64,000 nt of DNA from Methylophilaceae bacterium (GTDB taxonomy: Bacteria > Pseudomonadota > Gammaproteobacteria > Burkholderiales > Methylophilaceae), in NCBI GenBank assembly GCA_028351715.1, contig JAOMKM010000003.1, forward strand, positions 26,151-90,150, given 5' to 3'. A program made the position numbers and the translations under genes. The notes beneath the pieces were generated by a model. That model worked only from the letters and a program-made list of their open reading frames with translations, was not told the origin of the DNA and made no database searches. This document shows positions 51,000 through 60,789 of the stretch, piece after piece; positions within the stretch are counted from its first letter, which is position 1, and each line of letters opens with the position of its first letter.

Positions 51000-51786
51000 G
51001 GACTTAAATATTCAAAATAAATGGGCATTAATTACTGGGGGTGCAAATGGCATCGGCGAGGAGATATCATGCCAGTTAGCAAAAGAAGGCGTCCATATTG
51101 TAGTAACTTCTCGCTCCGAAAAACCAATCAAAAATTTACAGAAGAAGCTTGCACATTTAAACGTTGAAGTTCATGGCATCATAGTAGACTTTTTAGAACC
51201 AAATTGGATAGATAATTTTAAGCATAAAATAAGTAAATTTTCAATCTCAATTCTAATAAACAATGCTGGACATAACCTAAATGTTAACGACCCTTATTGT
51301 TCTATAGATGATTGGCACAAAGTAATGGAATTAAATTTTTATTCTGCTGTAAATCTATGCAATCTATTAATTCCAAAAATGAAAGATAATCAATGGGGTA
51401 GAATCATTAATATAACCTCATGTGCGGGACTAGAAAATAGTGGTCCAGTTACGTATTCTGTTTCTAAATCCTCGTTGACTGTATATACAAGAACAATGGG
51501 AAGAATTCTTGCAACGGAGGGTGGTCATGTAGTTATGTCAGCCATATATCCGGGTGTTATAGTAACTGATGGTGGTCACTGGGATAATGTTCTGAAAAAC
51601 AACCCATCGCATGCTAAAAAATATTTAGATGAAAGATGTCCACTTAAAAGATTTGGATTAGTGAGTGAAATAGCTCCTGTTGTTGTTTTCCAATGCTCTG
51701 ATCTAGCATCATTTTCTCATGGAGCAATAATTCCAGTTGATGGTGGACAGTCACGCCATTACAGTTCCTTTAATTATCTTTCATAA
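51000..51786 (+). CDS. Short-chain dehydrogenase/reductase
   Basis: WALITGGANGIGEEI; NNAG; YSVSK catalytic YxxxK; IIPVDGGQSRHY. Confidence 0.92.
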
Positions 51787-51795
51787 ATAATAATA

Positions 51796-53517
51796 ATGAA
51801 ATTAACAGATTGTTTTGCAAAAATTATTCAAAATGAAAATATTGGATGTGTTTTTGGCTTGCAAGGGGGGGCTGTAGTCCATTTATTCGACTCATTAGAA
51901 AGTAATGGGACTGAGGTTTTATATCTGCATCATGAACAAGCAGTAAGCCTAGCGGCGACATCATATGCTAAAGCAAATAATACGCTGGGTTGCGCAATTG
52001 TCACCTCAGGCCCAGCCTCGACAAATGCAATTACGGGTTTACTTGCAGCTTGGCAAGACTCTGTGCCATGTATTTTTATAAGTGGGCAAGCTAGAACAAA
52101 TCAACTTTCCTATGGTAGAAAAGTAAGACAAGTTGGGGTGCAGGAGGTAAATATAGTTGATATTGTAAAACCAATTACAAAGTTTGCTAAGTGTATTTAT
52201 TCTAAAGATGAATTTGAGACTACAATGATTGAAGCAATCAAAATTGCAAAATCTGGAAGGCCTGGGCCTGTCTGGATTGACTTACCCTTGGACCTTCAAT
52301 GGATGGATGTGAAGTATACTAATAAACCCCATGTAGAAACCACAAAAAATTTAAGTATAGATAAAAAAATGAGTGATGAATTATTTCATCAATCTGTAGA
52401 TTGGATAACTCAATCAAAAAAACCATTATTTGTTCTTGGTTACGGGCTTAGGCTATCGAATACACATGAAAAAATTATAGATATACTAAATAAGGCCAGT
52501 ATACCTTTTGTAACAACATGGAGCGCTGCAGATTATTCAGGGACAGAAAATAAAAATAATATGGGCATTATTGGAATGTGTGGTCAAAGAGGCGCAAATA
52601 AAATAATTTTTGATTCAGACCTGATTGTTTGCTTAGGTACTCACTTGTCAACTGCTCACACAACAGGTCTTTTTGATAGCTATGCAAAAAAAGCAAAAAA
52701 AATTATTGTTAACATTGATAAAGATCAATTAGAAAACTTAAATATCAGCTTTGATCTCATCATTAACACAGACTTAAGAAACTATATAGACTCTTTAAAA
52801 AATATAGATTTAAAGAGTAATACTTTCTGGAGTGACTTGGAAAGCTATAAGAGTTTAAATTGGAGCGAGCCTAATAAAGAAAATAGTATAAATTCTTTTT
52901 CATTTATAAGGCAGCTATCAAATCTTGTTAATGAGACTTGCTGCTATATTATTGATGGAGGTGGAACTGCATTATATGCCGGATTCCAGAGTACTCAACT
53001 TAAAGAAAAAGATAGAATTATTTGTTCTACTGCAATTTCAGCAATGGGAACTGGTCTTGCAGAATCGCTTGGGGTAGCTAAAACAAGAAAATATAATTTG
53101 ATGTTTTGCATTATAGGAGATGGTAGTTTCATAATGAATATTCAAGATTTGCAGAGTATAGCTCAAGAAAAAATTAATTTAAAAATTATTGTAATCAATA
53201 ATAATGGTTATCAAGCCATTAGAAATACGCAAAATGAATTTTTAGAAGGTAGGCTTTACGGTACTCACCCAGACTGGAATCTTAAAATGCCATCGATTGA
53301 GAAGATGGCGACAGGGTTTGAAGTAGATTATATTAAACTAAAAAATCCAGCCAATATCGATGACGACATCAAAAAAATACTTAAGCATAAAGGTCCATTG
53401 ATCATTGAAGTTATTGTCGACGAAAATCAGAAGCCATTATTCAGACAAAAATTTATGAAAAATGATGATGGGACTTTTAGTCCAACTGATTTATCAGATA
53501 TGTTAGTTAATGAATAA
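51796..53517 (+). CDS. TPP-dependent acetolactate-synthase-like enzyme
   Basis: HHEQAVSLAATSYAKA catalytic Glu; SGPASTNAITGLLAAWQDSVP; GDGSFIMNIQDLQSIAQEKINLKIIVINNNGY TPP motif. Confidence 0.9.
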   Translation: MKLTDCFAKIIQNENIGCVFGLQGGAVVHLFDSLESNGTEVLYLHHEQAVSLAATSYAKANNTLGCAIVTSGPASTNAITGLLAAWQDSVPCIFISGQARTNQLSYGRKVRQVGVQEVNIVDIVKPITKFAKCIYSKDEFETTMIEAIKIAKSGRPGPVWIDLPLDLQWMDVKYTNKPHVETTKNLSIDKKMSDELFHQSVDWITQSKKPLFVLGYGLRLSNTHEKIIDILNKASIPFVTTWSAADYSGTENKNNMGIIGMCGQRGANKIIFDSDLIVCLGTHLSTAHTTGLFDSYAKKAKKIIVNIDKDQLENLNISFDLIINTDLRNYIDSLKNIDLKSNTFWSDLESYKSLNWSEPNKENSINSFSFIRQLSNLVNETCCYIIDGGGTALYAGFQSTQLKEKDRIICSTAISAMGTGLAESLGVAKTRKYNLMFCIIGDGSFIMNIQDLQSIAQEKINLKIIVINNNGYQAIRNTQNEFLEGRLYGTHPDWNLKMPSIEKMATGFEVDYIKLKNPANIDDDIKKILKHKGPLIIEVIVDENQKPLFRQKFMKNDDGTFSPTDLSDMLVNE

Positions 53518-53647
53518 ATTTTCATTTTCATGCTGCTGAGAATGAGTGATTTAGATTCTTATAGGTAATTTTAGTTTTATCAACCTAATCCCTTTCAATA
53601 CCAAGTCCTTTATATTATTATTTTAGATTAAATACTAGTGGTGCTAT

Positions 53648-54556
53648 ATGAGTTCAATAAATATTTATTACGATCTAAAGTTTGCACCTACAACATTTGA
53701 TTTTGCAGTTTATTTGGTTGTATCTAATGCTGTAAGACAAGCCAATGGATTCAAAACAATGGGAGTCACTATTGTATGTGATGAATTCAGACGTTGGTCT
53801 GTGAGAGAAAAAGAAAGTAAAGAAGGTGACAGAAGGTGGAGAGTTAATCATATTTTAAGTAAATTGGCCTCTTTAATTCCAGAGGTTAATGGTGTCACCA
53901 TCTCTGAAATACCATTAACTGAGATTAATTTCCCAGCCTTTCCTGATGGCTACCCTCCACCCCCAGGCGCAGATTTTCAATTTCCATACCTCGCACAACA
54001 TTTAAAACAATTTTATAATCAAGGTTTAAATTTACGGCCATTCAAATCTTCTGAGGGTGCCAAAATACTAATAAATAATTTATTCGATGATAATGTAATT
54101 ACAATCTCTCTTAGAAGCTCAAAATTTATACCAGAAAGGAATTCTAATTTGGATGAATGGTATAAAGTTTATCAAGAACTTAAAAAGACAAAATTTAGAC
54201 CGATTGTAATTCCTTGTTTTGAAGATTATATGGGGGACAAAACCTTTGCTAAATATGATTGGGAAATATTTCCTCCGGCTACGATTGACCTTGATTTGAA
54301 ATTGGCACTTTATGAGAAAGCATTTGACAATCTTTGCATCAATAATGGGGCTAGTACACTTTTAATTCTATCCGACTGCCGTTATAAGCATTTTAAGTAT
54401 GTTACTGAGGGTGTTGATAATACTCAGCCAAAGCATCATAAAGCAACTATGGGTATTAATCCAGGCGATAATTTTCTATTTGCTGCAGAATCTGGACAGG
54501 ATCTAATATGGGAAACTGATAATGCAGATATAATCCTTAAGGCGCTTGATTTATAA
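53648..54556 (+). CDS. Putative GT-B-like glycosyltransferase, paralog of 44082-44978
   Basis: YYDLKFAPTTFDFAVYLV...; DDNVITISLRSSKFIPERNSNLDEWYKVYQELK; LKLALYEKAFDNLCINNGAS. Confidence 0.5.
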   Translation: MSSINIYYDLKFAPTTFDFAVYLVVSNAVRQANGFKTMGVTIVCDEFRRWSVREKESKEGDRRWRVNHILSKLASLIPEVNGVTISEIPLTEINFPAFPDGYPPPPGADFQFPYLAQHLKQFYNQGLNLRPFKSSEGAKILINNLFDDNVITISLRSSKFIPERNSNLDEWYKVYQELKKTKFRPIVIPCFEDYMGDKTFAKYDWEIFPPATIDLDLKLALYEKAFDNLCINNGASTLLILSDCRYKHFKYVTEGVDNTQPKHHKATMGINPGDNFLFAAESGQDLIWETDNADIILKALDL

Positions 54557-54579
54557 ATGAATGACATTTTAATTGCTAA

Positions 54580-55302
54580 ATGAAATCTAAAAAATCTAGA
54601 AATGCAGTCATTACAGGCTCGACCCAAGGAATTGGCCTAGCAATTGCCCGTGAATTTCTTGAGCGTGGGCATAATGTATATATTTGTGGTCGAGATGAAA
54701 TAAAATTAAAGAAAGTATTAAAAGACCTATCGGTGCTTTTTGGTAGTGAAAGAGTTCATGGTTCAGTATGTGATGTTAGTTCACTTGTATCAGTAGAGAA
54801 AATGATTAAGGAATCACTGGGTCATTTTGGCAGTATTGATGTTTTAGTAAATAATGCTGGGGTTGGTTTCGTAACTCCTTTTGAAAAAATTACCCCAGAT
54901 CAATGGTCAGAAATTATAAATGTAAATCTCACCGGCGTTTATAATTGTTGTCGTGCTGCATTGCCATGGCTTAAAAAAAACAAAGTTTCGGATATTATTA
55001 ACCTCGGAAGTCGTGCTGGTCGTTATGCCTCTGCTGGGGGTGCTGGTTACAATACAACAAAATTTGGCCTCCAAGGCTTTACTGAAGCATTATTTTTAGA
55101 TTTAAATCAATATGGTGTAAGAGTTAGCTTGGTGGCTCCTGGCAATGTATCCTCTGGCTTTGCTGATATCATTGGAGGGCTAGGATCAGAGGAGTGGTTC
55201 TTGTCTCCTAGTGATGTTGCAAAAGTAGTTGCTGATATCATTGCATCTAATTCAAGAGCAAATGTTAATTGGGTTGAAATTCGTCCCTCAAGACCAGAAT
55301 AA
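54580..55302 (+). CDS. Short-chain dehydrogenase/reductase
   Basis: AVITGSTQGIGLAIAREF; NNAGVGFVTPF; YNTTK. Confidence 0.92.
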   Translation: MKSKKSRNAVITGSTQGIGLAIAREFLERGHNVYICGRDEIKLKKVLKDLSVLFGSERVHGSVCDVSSLVSVEKMIKESLGHFGSIDVLVNNAGVGFVTPFEKITPDQWSEIINVNLTGVYNCCRAALPWLKKNKVSDIINLGSRAGRYASAGGAGYNTTKFGLQGFTEALFLDLNQYGVRVSLVAPGNVSSGFADIIGGLGSEEWFLSPSDVAKVVADIIASNSRANVNWVEIRPSRPE

Positions 55303-55430
55303 ACGAATCTAGTAAATTCAAAATACGCAAATTTATATTGTATAATAATTGCTAGGTATCAACTTCTAAGACTCTCTAACCCATTATAGGATATTTGATG
55401 CGTAAAATTCTAAAAGCAATTAGTTTGTAA

Positions 55431-56417
55431 GTGGATAAAATTTTCATAATAGGAAGCAATTCATTTTCTGGGGCCACTTTTTCAGACTATGCATTAAAAA
55501 ATGGAGCTCATGTTACTGGTATAAGTCGGTCAAAAGAGTCCAATAACGTTTTTTTACCATACAAATCCAATGAACAGAGTAACTTTAATTTTCACTTATT
55601 AGATATAAATAAAAATCTAAAAGAAATTATTGAGCTTATTAATGAAATAAAACCAGCATATGTAATTAATTTTGCTGCTCAAAGTATGGTTGGTGAGAGC
55701 TGGTTACGTCCTACTGATTGGTTTATGACGAATGTAGTTTCAACTATAAACTTACATGATGAGCTCAGAATGTGTGATTTTTTAAAACGTTATGTTCATA
55801 TTTCGACCCCTGAAGTTTATGGTTCTTGCGATGGGTTTGTAGATGAAAATTTTCCTTTTAATCCCAGCACCCCTTATGCAGTTTCAAGAGCTGCAGCAGA
55901 TATGAGCCTACGTACCTTCCATGATGAATATAAATTTCCTGTTGTAACTACTCGTGCAGCTAATGTTTATGGTCCAGGACAGCAACTTTATCGAATTATT
56001 CCTCGCACCATTCTTTACATCTTGCTTGGGAAAAAAATTCAATTACATGGCGGAGGATCCTCTACTCGATCTTTTATTCATATGAATGATGTGTCACGGG
56101 CTACCTGGCAAATTATGCATAAAGGAAAAATTGGGCACACTTACCACATATCCACCAATGAAATAATTTCAATTCGAGAATTAGTTGAATCTATTTGTGT
56201 AAAATTAAATGTGAAATTTAAAAATCATATTGATGTAGTTGGTGAGCGAGCAGGTAAAGATTCAGCATACCAACTTAAGAGTGCTAAGCTAAGAGATGAA
56301 ATGAATTGGCAGGAGGAAATTACCTTAGATCAGGGATTAAATGAATGTATTTCATGGGTCACAAAAAATCTTGATATTTTAAAAAAAGAGGTATTCGATT
56401 ATCAGCATAAACCATAA
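55431..56417 (+). CDS. NAD-dependent epimerase/dehydratase (GDP-mannose/dTDP-glucose 4,6-dehydratase-like)
   Basis: FIIGSNSFSGATFSDYAL; VHISTPEVYGSCDGFVDE; PYAVSRAAADM; RAANVYGPGQQLYRIIPR; GTG start. Confidence 0.88.
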   Translation: MDKIFIIGSNSFSGATFSDYALKNGAHVTGISRSKESNNVFLPYKSNEQSNFNFHLLDINKNLKEIIELINEIKPAYVINFAAQSMVGESWLRPTDWFMTNVVSTINLHDELRMCDFLKRYVHISTPEVYGSCDGFVDENFPFNPSTPYAVSRAAADMSLRTFHDEYKFPVVTTRAANVYGPGQQLYRIIPRTILYILLGKKIQLHGGGSSTRSFIHMNDVSRATWQIMHKGKIGHTYHISTNEIISIRELVESICVKLNVKFKNHIDVVGERAGKDSAYQLKSAKLRDEMNWQEEITLDQGLNECISWVTKNLDILKKEVFDYQHKP

Positions 56418-56431
56418 AAAATAGGAGAGAT

Positions 56432-57091
56432 ATGGGACAAGAAATAGATTTACTAGAAGATTATCCAAAAGCAAAGCGTAATTTAGAAGAGCGACTTGCC
56501 TCTAAAAATGAAGTTGATAGAGCTATAGCTAGAAAATTTGGTCGTGATTTCTTTGATGGTGATAGAAATCATGGTTATGGAGGTTTTAACTATATGCCAC
56601 GTTTTTGGCAGCCAGTGATGCCAACTTTTAAAGAGTATTGGAATTTAACAGAAGATTCATCTTTATTGGATGTAGGTTGTGCTAAAGGTTTTATGTTGCA
56701 TGATCTTTCAAAATTAATTCCAGGTATAAGCGTCAAGGGCGTAGACATTTCTGAATATGCAGTTGAAAATACTATTGATGACATGAAGCCTCATGTTAGC
56801 GTTGCTAATGCAACAAAACTCCCTTTTTCTGATAACAAATTTGATGTAGTAATTTCTATCAATACTATTCACAATCTTGAGCGCGAAGAATGCGGACAAG
56901 CATTACAAGAAATCGAACGAGTTAGTCGGGGAAAATCGTTTGTTACAGTTGATGCCTATCGAAATAATGAAGAAAAAGAGAGGATGTATGCTTGGAACTT
57001 AACTGCAAAAACCATTATGTCGGTTGATGAATGGATCAAATTTTTTAAAGATGTAAATTATAATGGAGACTACTTTTGGTTCATCCCATAG
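56432..57091 (+). CDS. SAM-dependent methyltransferase
   Basis: SSLLDVGCAKGFMLHDLSKL; FDVVISINTIHNL. Confidence 0.85.
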   Translation: MGQEIDLLEDYPKAKRNLEERLASKNEVDRAIARKFGRDFFDGDRNHGYGGFNYMPRFWQPVMPTFKEYWNLTEDSSLLDVGCAKGFMLHDLSKLIPGISVKGVDISEYAVENTIDDMKPHVSVANATKLPFSDNKFDVVISINTIHNLEREECGQALQEIERVSRGKSFVTVDAYRNNEEKERMYAWNLTAKTIMSVDEWIKFFKDVNYNGDYFWFIP

Positions 57092-58080
57092 ATTCTAGCT
57101 CCATTGAAAATTCACTAAGTCTCTTTCATCAAATGTATCGAATAAGGATGGTTGAAGAGGAAATTTCACGTCGGTATCCGGAAGGAAAAATGCGCTGCCC
57201 AGTTCATTTATCTACAGGCCAAGAATCTATTCCAGCTGCATTTGCATTATCAATTAAAAAAAACGATTTTGCGGTTAGTACCCACCGTGGGCATGCTCAT
57301 TACCTTGCAAAAGGTGGTGATTTAAAGGCTATGATCGCTGAAATTTATGGGAAAGCAACTGGCTGCTCTAAGGGTAAGGGTGGCTCAATGCATTTAATTG
57401 ACCTTAATGTAAACTTCATGGGAACCTCAGCAATTGTCGGAAATAGTATACCTGTTGGTGTAGGCCTAGCTCTTTCTGCTCAACTTAAAGGCACGGATCA
57501 AATTAGCTGTATATTTTTAGGTGATGGTGCTGTCGAGGAAGGTGTTTTTTATGAATCAGTCAATTTTGCTGCTGTTAGAAAATTGCCTGTTCTTTTTATT
57601 TGTGAAAATAATTTATACTCCGTCTATAGCCCACTTAGCGTAAGACAACCAAAAGGTAGAAGTATAGCTAATATGGTAGATGCGATAGGAGTTGGAACAG
57701 GAACATGTAATGGGGACGATATTTATTCTAGCCAAAAATTAATGCAGAATGCCGTGAATAAAGTCCGTTCAGGTACAGGGCCATACTTCCTCGAATTCTC
57801 TACTTATCGCTGGCGAGAACATTGCGGTCATGATTTTGATAATGATTTAGGTTATCGCTCTGAAAAAGAATTCTTAGAATGGAAATCTAAAGATCCATTA
57901 ATAAATCTGGAAGAGAGTTTATACAAGACTGGAGTAAAGCTTGGCGAGAAGGTTGATTCAATAAAAGCATCAATTAATTCTGAGATAATATCAGCATTTA
58001 AGTTTGCAGAGACCTCAAAATTTCCAGATCAGATAGAGGCTTATCAGGACGTTTATGCAAAAGAAGAGTTATCAAAATGA
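57076..58080 (+). CDS. TPP-dependent 2-oxoacid dehydrogenase-like E1 alpha
   Basis: YRIRMVEEEISRRYPEGKMRCPVHLSTGQE; GKGGSMH; GDGAVEEGVFYESVNFAAVRKLPVLFICENN; real start may be downstream of 57076. Confidence 0.9.
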   Translation: MVHPIDSSSIENSLSLFHQMYRIRMVEEEISRRYPEGKMRCPVHLSTGQESIPAAFALSIKKNDFAVSTHRGHAHYLAKGGDLKAMIAEIYGKATGCSKGKGGSMHLIDLNVNFMGTSAIVGNSIPVGVGLALSAQLKGTDQISCIFLGDGAVEEGVFYESVNFAAVRKLPVLFICENNLYSVYSPLSVRQPKGRSIANMVDAIGVGTGTCNGDDIYSSQKLMQNAVNKVRSGTGPYFLEFSTYRWREHCGHDFDNDLGYRSEKEFLEWKSKDPLINLEESLYKTGVKLGEKVDSIKASINSEIISAFKFAETSKFPDQIEAYQDVYAKEELSK

Positions 58081-59132
58081 CCAAAAAAACTTTTTCGACC
58101 GCCATTAATGATGCGCTTCATGAAGCTATGCGAATTGACCAGAGTGTTATTTGTTATGGTTTGGGAGTTACAGATCCAAAAGCTGTATTTAACACTACAT
58201 CAAATCTAGAAAAAAAATTTGGTTCAGAACGTGTCTTTGACATGCCAACCTCTGAAAATGCAATGACAGGTGTTGCAATTGGAGCAGCACTTAATGGTAT
58301 TAAGTCTGTCATAACTCACCAACGTATAGATTTTTTTCTTTTAGCAATGGATCAAATTGTTAATGGTGCAGCTAAATGGCATTACATGTATGGCGGGCAA
58401 TCGTCGATACCCATAACTATTCGACTTATCATTGGTCGTGGTTGGGGCCAAGGACCTACACACTCGCAGAATCTCCAAGCTTGGTTTGCTCATATTCCTG
58501 GTCTAAAAGTAGTTATGCCAACTTCCCCGGAGGATGCAAAAGGCATGCTTCTTTCATCTATCTTTGATCCAAATCCAGTAATATTTCTGGAGCATCGCTG
58601 GTTACATGACACATTAGGCGATGTTCCAAGTGGTGATATTAGGGTACCACTAGGTAAAGCTAAAATAGTTAAAGCTGGAACTGATATTACATTAGTAACT
58701 ATGTCCTATATGACAGTAGAGGCAGTACATGCAGCAAATTACCTAGAAGAAAAAGGAATTGTTTGTGAGGTTATTGATTTGCGAACGATTAAACCATTGG
58801 ATTGGAAAACAATAATGGACTCTGTTGCCAAAACTGGTAGGCTGCTAGCACTTGATTCTGGTTTTACTACAGGCTCTGTCTCGGGTGAGGTAGTAGCCCG
58901 AGTAGCAATGGAAAAATTTAGTATTCTTAAATCAGCGCCAACAAGATTAGCAATGCCAGATGTCCCTGAACCAACAAGCCTCGCTCTAACTAAAGGTTTT
59001 TACGTGCGCGCCTCAAATATAGCTGAAAAAGTTATGGATATGTTTGGTAAGAATACTTCAGACATTAAAAAGGACTTACCAGAACCATCACCGCATGATG
59101 TACCAGGAGAATGGTTTAAAGGGCCCTTTTAG
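58077..59132 (+). CDS. TPP-dependent 2-oxoacid dehydrogenase-like E1 beta
   Basis: RVFDMPTSENAMTGVAIGAALNG; GWGQGPTHSQNLQAWFAHIPGLKVVMPTSPEDAKGML. Confidence 0.9.
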   Translation: MTKKTFSTAINDALHEAMRIDQSVICYGLGVTDPKAVFNTTSNLEKKFGSERVFDMPTSENAMTGVAIGAALNGIKSVITHQRIDFFLLAMDQIVNGAAKWHYMYGGQSSIPITIRLIIGRGWGQGPTHSQNLQAWFAHIPGLKVVMPTSPEDAKGMLLSSIFDPNPVIFLEHRWLHDTLGDVPSGDIRVPLGKAKIVKAGTDITLVTMSYMTVEAVHAANYLEEKGIVCEVIDLRTIKPLDWKTIMDSVAKTGRLLALDSGFTTGSVSGEVVARVAMEKFSILKSAPTRLAMPDVPEPTSLALTKGFYVRASNIAEKVMDMFGKNTSDIKKDLPEPSPHDVPGEWFKGPF

Positions 59133-59310
59133 GATTAAATTAAATGAATGAGTAATCACTGAAATCAAACCTCTTTCTGTGCCGACATTAGAATAAGAAA
59201 TCACTTATAATAGTGGGGGTAAAATTGTGTATAAATCAAATTGATTGCTATATAATTTTGCTAATTTAAATCGATTTATTATGAGAAATTCCTAACAAAC
59301 AGGCAAAAAA

Positions 59311-59991
59311 ATGAAAACAAAAGAAGCGCAAAATCAATCACAGGTAGATGATTATAATAATCTTGGGCCATCTACAATGGGTCCATGGACAAGCCATATA
59401 TGGAGAAGCGATCCACGCCATCTAGTATTTTTACTCTCACGCTATAAATTTGTGTCAAAAATGTTAATAGGTAAAAATAAAGTTTTGGAAGTAGGTTGTG
59501 GGGATGCTTTTGGAACGCCGATAGTTGAAAGTACGGTTGACAAACTTCATTGTATAGACTTTGAACCATTAGTTCTTGAAGATGCTATTGAACGGTATAG
59601 TAAATTAAAAAATTATAATGTTTCTTTTTCTGTTCATAACATCTTGGAGAAGCCTCACGAGGATATGTACAATGCTGCTTTTTCACTTGATGTAATTGAA
59701 CATATACCTTCAAATAAAGAAGATTTATTTATCAATAATATTGCGGAATCATTAACTGACAACGGAATACTAATTATAGGTACGCCAAATATAACTGCAG
59801 ACCAGTATGCATCTCCAGCAAGTAAGGCAGGACATATTAATCTAAAATCAGCTGAAACACTCTCAATGCTTCTATCTAAAAAATTTGAAAATGTTTTTAT
59901 TTTTTCAATGAATGATGAGGTTGTACACACTGGATATAGTCCCATGGCACATTATCTCTTCGCTATGGGTGTTGGTATCAAAAAAGACTAA
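59311..59991 (+). CDS. SAM-dependent methyltransferase
   Basis: NKVLEVGCGDAFGTPIVES; AFSLDVIEHIPSNKEDLF. Confidence 0.87.
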   Translation: MKTKEAQNQSQVDDYNNLGPSTMGPWTSHIWRSDPRHLVFLLSRYKFVSKMLIGKNKVLEVGCGDAFGTPIVESTVDKLHCIDFEPLVLEDAIERYSKLKNYNVSFSVHNILEKPHEDMYNAAFSLDVIEHIPSNKEDLFINNIAESLTDNGILIIGTPNITADQYASPASKAGHINLKSAETLSMLLSKKFENVFIFSMNDEVVHTGYSPMAHYLFAMGVGIKKD

Positions 59992-60015
59992 TAAAATTTA
60001 CACACTAGGAAGCTT

Positions 60016-60789
60016 ATGGATTTAAATATAAAAGGTAAACGAGCTTTAATAACTGGTGCTGGACGTGGTTTAGGTCGTGCAATAGCTACTACTCTTAGTA
60101 ATGAAGGAGTAAAAGTTGTTTGTGTATCTCGCACAAAGAAAGATATTGAAGAATTAATTAATAATCTTGGAGGCAATTCTTCTGGTCACTTAGGAATAGC
60201 TATGGATTTAATGCCAAATTCTGCGCCAACTGAATTGATGGTCAAAATTAACGATTTTGGGCCCCTTGATATAGTCATTCATAATGCTGGTGGAACTCTT
60301 GATATTTCAGACCCTTTTTGTTCAATAGAGGATTGGCGAAAGCTCTACCGTTTTAATTTTGAACTTGCGGTTGAACTTAATGGCTTAATTCTACCAGGGA
60401 TGCAGAAACGTCAATGGGGTCGTGTATGCCATATTACTTCAATAGCAGCTATGGAAAATCAAGGGCCTGTGCCCTATTGTTCCTTCAAAGCAGCATTAAC
60501 CGCTTACACTAGAAGCATGGGTGGCATATTGGCACCTGATGGGGTCGTTATGTCAGCAATTTTACCGGGGGCAGTATTTACTGAAGGAGGTTTCTGGGAT
60601 ACAGCATCACGCGAACGCCCAGAACATGTAGAGAAATACTTAACTGAACGACAACGGATTGGTAGATTTGGGAAGCCAGATGAAATAGCTAACTTTGTTG
60701 CTTACCTATGCTCTGATTTAGCGTCGTTTAACACAGGTAGTATTGTTCCCGTAGATGGTGGTCAAGGAAGGGGGTACTTTGGGCAATGA
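60016..60789 (+). CDS. Short-chain dehydrogenase/reductase, close paralog of 51000-51786
   Basis: RALITGAGRGLGRAIA; HNAGG; YCSFK; SIVPVDGGQGRGYFG. Confidence 0.92.
   Translation: MDLNIKGKRALITGAGRGLGRAIATTLSNEGVKVVCVSRTKKDIEELINNLGGNSSGHLGIAMDLMPNSAPTELMVKINDFGPLDIVIHNAGGTLDISDPFCSIEDWRKLYRFNFELAVELNGLILPGMQKRQWGRVCHITSIAAMENQGPVPYCSFKAALTAYTRSMGGILAPDGVVMSAILPGAVFTEGGFWDTASRERPEHVEKYLTERQRIGRFGKPDEIANFVAYLCSDLASFNTGSIVPVDGGQGRGYFGQ

Noticed and set aside
59190-59216. CACTTATAATAGTG small palindrome upstream of a methyltransferase
   Set aside because: Very short arms around a TATAAT-like core; more simply a promoter -10 in AT-rich DNA
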